Source of the DNA: Desulfovibrio sp. UBA6121
GTDB lineage: Bacteria > Desulfobacterota > Desulfovibrionia > Desulfovibrionales > Desulfovibrionaceae
NCBI GenBank assembly: GCA_002422505.1
Contig: DIVX01000082.1
Coordinates: 1-13,555 of the forward strand
Length of the DNA: 13,555 nucleotides
Reading direction: 5' to 3'
The translations under genes and the position numbers were made by a program. This document shows positions 6,260 through 12,500 of the stretch, piece by piece. The first letter of the stretch is position 1, and each line of letters starts with the position of its first letter. The notes under the pieces were generated by a model. It did no database searches, was not told where the DNA came from, and saw only the letters and a list, made by a program, of their open reading frames with translations.

Positions 6260-6626
6260 CCGCGCTCACCCCCATCGTCTCCAGCGCCTTCTCGACCTTC
6301 TCGAAAGCCTGCTCCAGCGTCATGTCGCGCACGTCCAGCGGCACCAGGTCCGTCTTGATATCCATCCCGGCGTCGGCGAAGGCGTCGCGGAACATCTTGA
6401 TCTGCATGTTTGGCGCGCAGCCGGCAACGATCAGCTTGCGCCGGGATTGCAGCATGTCCGCGAGAAACCGGTCGCCGTCCTCTTCGCAAAGCTGCGGGTG
6501 AATGAAGCCGTATTCCACGGGCAGTTCGACCCGCACGCGGTTGATGAAGTCCCAGACGTCCATCTTCTCAAAGCCGGGGCACTTGCCCGTGCACACACAC
6601 ATGATTAGGCCGGGTTTGTCATTCAT
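6252..6626 (-). CDS. Stand-alone HdrA N-terminal-like protein
   Basis: This 124-residue cytoplasmic protein resembles only the N-terminal portion of heterodisulfide reductase subunit A. It shows LIMCVCTGKCPG (C10, C12, C16), a DVWDFINRV helix, PQLCEEDG (C47), and VAGCAPNMQIKMFRDAF (C70), matching the order C-x-C, LC, then a C-x-P-x-M motif in HdrA. In HdrA these cysteines hold an extra [4Fe-4S] cluster. The FAD-binding, ferredoxin and C-terminal parts of HdrA are missing, and nothing suggests a frameshift, so it seems to be a deliberate small protein. The start ATG has GGGAG six bases upstream and follows the previous stop by one base. It probably works with the ferredoxin whose gene it overlaps. 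Confidence 0.75.
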   Translation of the reverse strand: MNDKPGLIMCVCTGKCPGFEKMDVWDFINRVRVELPVEYGFIHPQLCEEDGDRFLADMLQSRRKLIVAGCAPNMQIKMFRDAFADAGMDIKTDLVPLDVRDMTLEQAFEKVEKALETMGVSADE

Positions 6627-6627
6627 G

Positions 6628-6873
6628 TTAGGCTCCCTGTGCCTGCTTGACGAACCCCTTGACCTCGTCGAGCGAGGGAACGCGCCCCGCCGCCTTCAGT
6701 TGACCGTCCACGACCAGACCGGGAGTGCTGAGTACGTTGTACTTCATGATCTCTTTGACGGCCTCGACCTTCACGATCTCCGCCTCCACCCCCAACTCCT
6801 GGACCGCCTGCGCAGCGACTGCCGCCAGCTTCTTGCACTTGGCGCAGCCCATGCCGAGAACTTCAATCTTCAT
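6628..6873 (-). CDS. Small redox-active disulfide (thioredoxin-like) protein
   Basis: This protein of about 81 residues belongs to the small thioredoxin/glutaredoxin-like group of anaerobes (often called redox-active disulfide protein 2). It has MKIEVLGMGCAKCKKL with a CAKC active site near the N-terminus, then a STPGLVVDG segment with the expected cis-proline, and an amphipathic C-terminal helix. I favour the ATG at 6873 because GGAG lies nine bases before it; two upstream in-frame ATGs (6888, 6882) overlap or precede that site. It is the first gene after the arsR-type operator and so leads the operon. It could reduce disulfides in the neighbouring cysteine-rich proteins, feed CcdA, or serve the arsenate reductase encoded at 8.5-9.0 kb (the last two are inference). 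Confidence 0.88.
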   Translation of the reverse strand: MKIEVLGMGCAKCKKLAAVAAQAVQELGVEAEIVKVEAVKEIMKYNVLSTPGLVVDGQLKAAGRVPSLDEVKGFVKQAQGA

Positions 6874-6896
6874 TCCGCTCATCTCCATATGGCTGT

Positions 6897-6912
6897 TTGG
6901 CTAAATTACCAT
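6897..6912 (-). promoter_or_regulatory. Candidate ArsR operator overlapping extended -10 of the redox operon
   Basis: TTGGCTAAATTACCAT agrees at 12 of 16 positions with the imperfect palindrome in front of the arsR gene at 7264-7279. On the minus strand it contains an extended -10, TGG-TAATTT (-10 at 6903-6908), placed exactly as in the arsR promoter. No good -35 is seen, which suits an extended -10 promoter. The predicted transcript start near 6896 leaves a short leader holding the GGAG of the small thioredoxin gene. Confidence 0.6.
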
Positions 6913-6937
6913 AGTAGGCAACAAGAAAGCACGTTAC

Positions 6938-7258
6938 TCATCTGGTCGCCGAGTACGCTGCCGCGGCTTCACTGCGCTGATCCATGACCGCCTCGACGCA
7001 GCCGAAGAAGTTGATGATGCAGGGCACCCGCAGGCTGTAGAAGACCTGCAGCCCTTGCTTGCGATCATCCACGAGACCGGCGTTGCGGAGCACCGAGAGG
7101 TGCTTCGAGACGGTGGACATGTCCGAGCCCACGAGCTGCTGCAACTCGCAGACGCACTTCTCGCCCTCGGCGAGGGCGTCAATCATCATGAGGCGGCTGG
7201 GATGTCCCATCGCCTTGATGATCTGGGCTTTGTGTTTGTAGACTTCTTGGCGTGTCAT
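6938..7258 (-). CDS. arsR: ArsR-family metalloregulator (controls the left redox cluster)
   Basis: This 106-residue winged-helix repressor of the ArsR/SmtB family has an N-terminal helix (VYKHKAQIIKAMGHPSRLMMIDAL) and KCVCEL with C35 and C37 at the classic arsenic-site position. The recognition helix is MSTVSKHLSVLRNAGLV, the wing DRKQGLQVFYSL. Two more cysteines, C80 and C87, lie in the C-terminal helix and could complete a trivalent metalloid site. I chose ATG 7258: an upstream ATG at 7279 would place the -10 element inside the gene. Free of metal, it should repress its own promoter and, 26 bp beyond its stop, the operon that follows; both carry the same operator pattern. Arsenite or antimonite is the likely inducer, but another thiophilic metal cannot be excluded. 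Confidence 0.92.
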   Translation of the reverse strand: MTRQEVYKHKAQIIKAMGHPSRLMMIDALAEGEKCVCELQQLVGSDMSTVSKHLSVLRNAGLVDDRKQGLQVFYSLRVPCIINFFGCVEAVMDQRSEAAAAYSATR

Positions 7259-7263
7259 GATAG

Positions 7264-7279
7264 TTGGCAATGTTACCAA
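7264..7279 (-). promoter_or_regulatory. Candidate ArsR operator upstream of arsR
   Basis: TTGGCAATGTTACCAA is an imperfect palindrome (12 of 16 positions symmetric, arms TTGG/CCAA). It covers the -10 box and the expected transcription start of the arsR gene just downstream. A closely similar site lies at 6897-6912 before the next transcription unit. Confidence 0.65.
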
Positions 7280-7298
7280 ACAGGCACTCTGTTGTCAA
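7270..7298 (-). promoter_or_regulatory. Promoter of the left-block arsR
   Basis: On the minus strand a perfect -35 TTGACA (7293-7298) is separated by exactly 17 bases from TAACAT (7270-7275), which is also preceded by TGG as an extended -10. The predicted start is near 7263, only about five bases before the ATG at 7258, so the arsR message would be almost leaderless; no Shine-Dalgarno sequence is visible there. Confidence 0.75.
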
Positions 7299-7358
7299 CG
7301 ACGAGGCGCACTGCTTTGTTCCCCAGCCTGAGAGATTCTGACCCCGCCGCCTGGGCCG

Positions 7359-8540
7359 CTACCAGATCGCATTGAACAGGAACCCCACCAGCAAGATGCC
7401 CCCGCCGACTACGCCAAAGAAGACGGCGATCAGCCTGGGCTTGAGGACCTTGCGCAGGATCACAGCCTCGGGCAAAGACAGGGCGATCACCGACATCATG
7501 AAGGCCAGCACGGTGCCCAGCGCCGCGCCCTTTTCCAGCAGGGCGTGCACCACGGGCACAATGCCCGCCGCGTTGGAGTACATGGGAATGCCCAGCAGCA
7601 CCGCAGCGGGCACGCTCCACCAGGCGTCCCGGCCCATTATGGAGGCCAGCATCCCCTCCGGCACGTAGCCGTGAATGCCCGCGCCAACGGCGATGCCCAG
7701 CACCACCCAGAGCCAAACCTTGCCCACGATGTCGCGCGTGGCGTGGGCCCCGGCGTTCAGGCGCTCGGCCCAGGAGAGTTCCTCCTGCGGCTGCGCGCCC
7801 TGGGCGTCGCCCGCGCGCAGGGCCTGCACCCAGTCCTCCACGTGGCGCTCCATTTTGAGCCGCCCGATGACGAACCCGGCCACCATGGCCACGGCGAGGC
7901 CGGTAGCCATGTACAGGGCCGCGACCTTCCAGCCTAAAAGACCGTACAGCAGCACCACGGCGATCTCGTTCACCATGGGCGCGGCGATGAGAAAGGAGAA
8001 GGTGACACCCAGCGGCACCCCGGCGTTCAAAAAGCCGAGGAACAGCGGCACAGCCGAGCAGGAGCAGAACGGGGTGACGGTGCCCAGCAGCGCGGCCAGC
8101 ATGTTGCCCAGGGCCTCGCTTTTGCCCGCCAGCAGGCGGCGCGTGCGCTCCGGGGTAAAAAAGCTGCGGATGACGCCCACGCCGAAGACCACCAGCGCCA
8201 GGAGCATCAGCACCTTGGGCGTGTCGTACAAAAAGAATTCCACGCTGGAGCCCAGGCGGCTTGCAAGGTCGAGCCCCAGCAGGCTCTGGGTGGCGAAGCG
8301 GGCAATGCCCGGCAGCATTTGGTACAGGTTCCACCAAATGATGAGCACGGCGAACAGCAGGCCAAGCTTGCCCGGCAGGTTGGCGGGCGGGGCCAGGGCC
8401 TCGGCCACGCGTTGGGCGCGCGCCTCGGCCTGGGCCTTGTGGACCTTCTCACGCTCGGCGCGCAGAGCCTCGCGCGCTTCGCGCACGGTTTTGGGGGCGC
8501 AGGCGCACGGGGCCGCGTCCTTGGGATCACTTCCCTGCAT
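7359..8540 (-). CDS. arsP: ArsP/DUF318-family permease
   Basis: This 393-residue membrane protein of the ArsP_1 family (PF03773, formerly DUF318) contains the signature TPFCSCSAVPLFLGFL (C159, C161), APMVNEIAV, GIPMYSNAAGIVPVV and LPEAVILRKVLKP. It has about eight hydrophobic segments and a central cytoplasmic loop (about 228-270). Characterised ArsP proteins export trivalent organoarsenicals such as methylarsenite; other family members are unassigned. An N-terminal cytoplasmic tail of about 50 residues carries CAC (12-14) and a charged Ala/Arg/Glu helix that may be a coiled coil. The start overlaps the arsC stop by 14 bases. Isoleucine codons include ATA, unlike the left block. No convincing terminator follows; read-through into the arsR at 7258 is possible. 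Confidence 0.9.
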   Translation of the reverse strand: MQGSDPKDAAPCACAPKTVREAREALRAEREKVHKAQAEARAQRVAEALAPPANLPGKLGLLFAVLIIWWNLYQMLPGIARFATQSLLGLDLASRLGSSVEFFLYDTPKVLMLLALVVFGVGVIRSFFTPERTRRLLAGKSEALGNMLAALLGTVTPFCSCSAVPLFLGFLNAGVPLGVTFSFLIAAPMVNEIAVVLLYGLLGWKVAALYMATGLAVAMVAGFVIGRLKMERHVEDWVQALRAGDAQGAQPQEELSWAERLNAGAHATRDIVGKVWLWVVLGIAVGAGIHGYVPEGMLASIMGRDAWWSVPAAVLLGIPMYSNAAGIVPVVHALLEKGAALGTVLAFMMSVIALSLPEAVILRKVLKPRLIAVFFGVVGGGILLVGFLFNAIW

Positions 8541-8979
8541 GCTGACGCCTCTCTTCGATCCAGCCGCGCAGGGCGGCTTCTATTTCGTCGCGCACGGCGC
8601 GCACCTTGGCCAACTGCTCTTCCGGCGCGCCGGAAACCTCTCCGGGGTCGTCGAAGCTCCAGCGCTCGGTAACGGCGACGCCCGGCACAAAGGGGCACAG
8701 GCCCGCCGCCTTGCTGCACACGGTTATCACCACGTCGAAGCTTTGGCCCCTGGCCGCCAGTTCGCTCACGGCCTCGGCCACCAGCTTGGTGCGCTTGCGC
8801 GAGATGTCGATGCCGCGCTCGGCCATGGCGGCCACGGCCAGGGGGTTTATGGGAGCGGGTTCGATGCCCGCGCTGTGAGCCTCATAAAGATCTCCGGCCA
8901 AGTCGTCCAGCAGGGCCTCGGCCATTTGGCTGCGGGCGCTGTTCTGCCCGCACACGAAAAGCACGCGTGTTCTGCTCAT
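8527..8979 (-). CDS. arsC: Thioredoxin-coupled type arsenate reductase
   Basis: This 150-residue protein has the low-molecular-weight phosphatase fold and reduces arsenate to arsenite. The P-loop VCGQNSARSQMAE carries the nucleophile C10. The redox relay cysteines are C88 (TVCSK) and C95 (GLCP), with the same spacing of seven as C82/C89 in the staphylococcal plasmid enzyme. WSFDDP supplies the conserved aspartate. This triple-cysteine form is recycled by thioredoxin. I start it at ATG 8979 because AGGAG lies nine bases before it. The open frame runs far upstream, but that part is a shadow of the arsR gene. The start sits in an ATGA overlap with the arsR stop, and the stop overlaps the permease start. 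Confidence 0.95.
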   Translation of the reverse strand: MSRTRVLFVCGQNSARSQMAEALLDDLAGDLYEAHSAGIEPAPINPLAVAAMAERGIDISRKRTKLVAEAVSELAARGQSFDVVITVCSKAAGLCPFVPGVAVTERWSFDDPGEVSGAPEEQLAKVRAVRDEIEAALRGWIEERRQHAGK

Positions 8980-9344
8980 GGCCGCAGCTCCTTTTTCCCC
9001 GCGCAGGCCGTAGCCAGGCAGGGGCTTTGGGGCGCAAGGCCGTTGCGCAGGGCCAAAAGCGCCGGGTCGTTCTCCAACCAGCCGGAAAGCTGGGCCAGCA
9101 TGGTCCGGGCATAGGGGCTGGCGGCCTCCTGGGCCACGCGGTAATGCACCCAGGAGCCCACCTTGCGGCCGGTCACCAGGCCTGCGTCGGCCAGCACCTT
9201 CATGTGCCGGGAAATGGTTGGCTGCGCCAGCTTGAGCGCGCTTATTATCTCGCAGGCGCACAACTCCCGCGCGCCCAACAACTTCAAAATCGTCACCCGT
9301 CCAGGGTCGGACAAAGCTTTCATGACCCGCACCAGATCGTCCAT
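8976..9344 (-). CDS. arsR: ArsR-family metalloregulator of the arsRCP operon
   Basis: This 122-residue winged-helix repressor has VMKALSDPGRVTILKLL and the arsenic-site motif ELCACEI with C29 and C31. The recognition helix is QPTISRHMKVLADAGLV, the wing GRKVGSWVHYRV. The C-terminal tail carries C109 and C114, possible extra ligands. The ATG at 9344 is preferred because a GAGG-type Shine-Dalgarno sequence lies eight bases upstream; another in-frame ATG at 9368 has none. It differs clearly in sequence from the arsR at 7258 and has no matching operator, so the two regulators probably act separately. It is the first gene of a tight three-gene operon and should repress it until arsenite or a related species binds. 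Confidence 0.94.
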   Translation of the reverse strand: MDDLVRVMKALSDPGRVTILKLLGARELCACEIISALKLAQPTISRHMKVLADAGLVTGRKVGSWVHYRVAQEAASPYARTMLAQLSGWLENDPALLALRNGLAPQSPCLATACAGKKELRP

Positions 9345-9369
9345 CACACCCCCCTCGTTTCGAGACATT

Positions 9370-9397
9370 ACAATATAGCAATATGGCGCAACGTCAA
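9370..9397 (-). promoter_or_regulatory. Candidate promoter/operator of arsRCP
   Basis: On the minus strand TTGACG (9392-9397) could be a -35 element, with TATTGT (9370-9375) at 16-base spacing. An overlapping TATATT (9372-9377) preceded by TGC is an alternative extended -10. This AT-rich patch contains CAATAT twice in the same orientation, two bases apart (9371-9376, 9379-9384), and may be where the ArsR protein binds. Exact elements are uncertain. Confidence 0.45.
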
Positions 9398-9442
9398 GGG
9401 GGAAATATCACGCTGGGAGCGATGGAAAGCCGCTGCCCACGG

Positions 9443-9458
9443 TTGCCCCGCAGGGCAA
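9443..9458. other. Small perfect inverted repeat in the divergent intergenic region
   Basis: TTGCCC (9443-9448) and GGGCAA (9453-9458) flank a four-base loop. No T-tract follows on either strand, so it is not an obvious terminator. It could be a regulator site or a leader hairpin upstream of the histidine kinase. Confidence 0.35.
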
Positions 9459-9459
9459 A

Positions 9460-9477
9460 ATGTGCAAAGTTGCATAT
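9460..9477. promoter_or_regulatory. Palindrome upstream of the histidine kinase gene
   Basis: ATGTGCAAAGTTGCATAT is nearly symmetric about AG (arms match at seven of eight positions). It lies 57 bp before the preferred kinase start and 115 bp from the arsR start, a suitable place for a regulator. It overlaps a possible upstream kinase start (ATG 9460), which makes that start less attractive. Confidence 0.35.
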
Positions 9478-9534
9478 GCGATTGTCCTTGGCGACCCCAA
9501 CGCCGGGGCCAATCCCCACAACGCTGGAGAGCTC

Positions 9535-12500
9535 ATGCGCGAACTCGCATCATTGCTGCGCCAAGGCGAGGACTGGCTGATGGACCGTGTGCTGGGCTAC
9601 GCCAAAGAGCGTGGCTACACCAAGTACACGTCCGTGCTCAGGGAAGCCTGGCGCCTGTCCATCGTCGGCCTTACAGACGCCCTCGTTCAAGCCGCGCCCG
9701 GCGGCCTTTCCAGCATGGAGATGACCCCGGACGAACACTTTGCCAGCAGCCCGCTGGAGGCCTTCGCCGTAGAGGAGGCCCGCCGCCACCGCGCGCGCGG
9801 GGTGGACCTGGGCATGTTCCTGGGGCTTTTGGCCTATTACCGCCAAGCTTACATGGACCTGCTGGAACGCGATGAGACCCTTCCGCGCCCGGCGGACAGC
9901 GGCCCCCGGCGCTTTGTGTCCCGCTTCTTCGACAGGCTCAGCACCGCCGTGAGCGTTGAGTGGAATGCCGCCGAGGAGCCAGCAAAGCTGGAGGAGCTGC
10001 GCCGCCAGAATCTGCACGCCCAGAACGAAAAGCATCACCTGACCACGGTGCTCCAGGCCCTGCCGTGCGCGGTGTTCTTGGGCGACGGCCAAGGCCGCTT
10101 GACCGACCTGAACCAGGCCGCCTGCCGCTGGCTGACCCAGACCGGCGGCGAAGGGATCTGGGGCGACGACAAGAGCTGCCTCAGCCAGGCCGACTTTGTG
10201 GGCCGCAAGCTGGAGGAGCTTTTGCCCTGGACGGCTGCGGCCCTAGACCGCGTGCGCCAGGGCCGCAGCGAAGGACAGGCCGAGCTGGGCAGCCAGCCTG
10301 CGGGCGAACGGCTGGCCTTCCTCGACACCCGCGTACACCCCCTGTTCAATCTTTCCGGTGCGCTGGACGGCACCGTGGTGCTGGTGCAGGACGTAACCGC
10401 CCTGCGCGACGCCAGCGAGGCCCAGGCGCGCATCGCCTCTGAGCTGCGCGACCAGCTGCGCGAGGCCGAGGGCCTGAACCGCCTGGCCGAGGTGCTGGGC
10501 CAAGACGCAGGCAGCGAGCCCGTGCTGCTTCAGCGCATGGCCGAGGCCCTGCCCGACTGCTGGAACGCCCAGGAGGACATGACCGCCCTGCTGCGCTTCG
10601 ACGGCCAGGAATACCGCAGCAGCCGCTACGACGAAGAACACTGCGCGCAGCGGCTGACCGAGCCCCTGAACGTGCTGGGGCAGGAGCGCGGGGCCATACT
10701 CCTGTGCGCCCTGCCCGGCAGGCGCGCCTTCCTGCCGGGCGATGCGTCCATGCTCTTCGCCGTGGCGCGGCAGTTGGAGCACGTGCTGCAAACCCGCATC
10801 ACCCTTTCGCTTTTAAGCAAGTCCGAGCAGCAGTTCCGCGAGTTCTTCAACAACGCGGCCGATGCAATCTTCGTCCACGACGCCACGGGCCGCATTTTAG
10901 ACGCCAACAAGAACGCGGGCATCTGGCTCAACCTGCCCACCGGAAGCATGAGCGGCATGAGCTTTCTGGAAAGCGTGGCCGAAGACCAGCGCGAAACCGT
11001 GGCCAGCCGCCTGCAGGACGCCATGCGCGGCGCGCCCGCCCTGTTCCAGGCCACCCTCGTCCGGCGCGACGGCTTCGCCATCCAGGCGGAGTTCCTCTGC
11101 CAGTCCCAGGGCTACCAGGGCAGCCCGGCGCTCATCACCAGCGGGCGCAACATCGCCGGGCGCCTGCGCGCCCAGGAGGAAATAGAGCATAGGCTGATGA
11201 CCGAGGCCATGGTCTCCACCATCTCCGCCCGGCTCATCAACTCCGGCGAGGCCGACCTGACCCGCGCCATAGAAGACTCCCTGGACGACCTGTGCCGCTT
11301 CCTAAGCATGCGCCAGGCCGGGGTGTTTCTCGCCAACGCCGCCAGGCGCGCCTTCCTGCTCTCCTACCAGCAGCGCGCCAACGCCGATGCGCTGCTGCCG
11401 GAGAGCCTGCGGCGCATCGGTCCCGGCAAGGCCCCCTGGTTCACGGAGCGCATCCTGGCCGGAGAGCGCGTGCTCATCCGCAACGTGGCCCACATGCCCC
11501 CGGCAGCGCAGAAGGAAAAGAAGCTGCTGGCCCAGGTGGGCATAACCAGCCTCACCGCGCTGCCCATGATTGTGGAAGGCAGGCTGCTCGGCATGCTGGC
11601 CCTGGCCTCGAACCAACCCATGGAGGCCGTCCGTCTTGCGGGTTCGCGCGTGCTGGAGCAGGTCACCCTGCTGTTTTCAAACGCCATAGAGCGCCAGCGC
11701 ACCGGCCAGGCCCTGCGCCGCAGCGAAGGCCTGGCCCGCGCCATTCTGGACGCCCTGCCCGCCAACCTCTGCGTGCTGGACAGGCGCGGCGTGCTCACCA
11801 TGGTCAACAAGTCCTGGGCCGACACAGGCCCGGAAAGCACTCCCCTGGGCGGCCAGGCCTCGCGCCTCGGCCTGGGCAGCAACTATCTGGAGGCCTGCCG
11901 CGCGGCAACGCACAATCCCTATGCCGCCAGCGCGCTGGAAGGGCTGCAAGCCGTGCTTTCGGGCAAGACACCGGCCTTCCGCCTGGAATATCCCGGCTTT
12001 GAGGCGGCCGGGAGAAGCTGGTTCGTGCTGCAGGCCACGCCCCTGGGCAAGGGCATGGCCGGGGCGGTCATTTCCCACCGCGACATCACCGAGCGCATGC
12101 ACGCCATCACCGAACTCAAGGAGAGCGAGGAGCGCTTCCGCATCATCGTAGAAACCGCCCAGGAGGCCGTGGTCATGATCGACGCCGCGGCCAACATCAT
12201 CTACGCCAACCCGCGCTCGGAAACGCTCTTCGGCTACACCCCGGCAGAGCTTACGGGCCAGCCCGTGACGCTGCTTCTGGACCCGGAGGACCGCGCCCTG
12301 CTGCAGCAGAAGCTCAAGCGCCGCCGCCTGGGCTACTCCGACCAGTACGAGCTGCGCTTCCGGCACAAGAACGGCCAGCGCATTTGGACCATGCTGAACG
12401 CCAGCGCCCTGCGCGCGCCAGACGGCTCCTTCGCCGGGTCCATCGGCATGATTACCGACATTACCGACCGGGTGGGCACCGAGGCGCGCCTGCGCAGGAA

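Noticed and set aside
5969..6626. HgcB-like ferredoxin, hinting at mercury methylation
   Set aside because: No HgcA-like corrinoid protein is present, the second cluster spacing differs and the C-terminal cysteine pair of HgcB is missing.
7321..7348. A CTGAGAGA element followed by ACCCC that recalls part of the TPP riboswitch
   Set aside because: The remaining conserved helices and the second pyrophosphate-binding segment are absent, and no thiamine gene lies downstream on that strand.
7675..9114. A 479-codon open frame on the plus strand
   Set aside because: It is antisense to arsP and arsC, with an Arg/Ser/Pro-rich product; a by-product of high GC.
8980..9381. N-terminal extension of arsC to about 284 residues
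   Set aside because: The added part overlaps the arsR gene in another frame and has no ArsC homology. AGGAG and the ATGA overlap fix the start at 8979.
9460..9534. Upstream kinase start at ATG 9460
   Set aside because: It lacks a good ribosome site and lies within a palindrome; ATG 9535 has GGAG at suitable spacing. It is not fully excluded.
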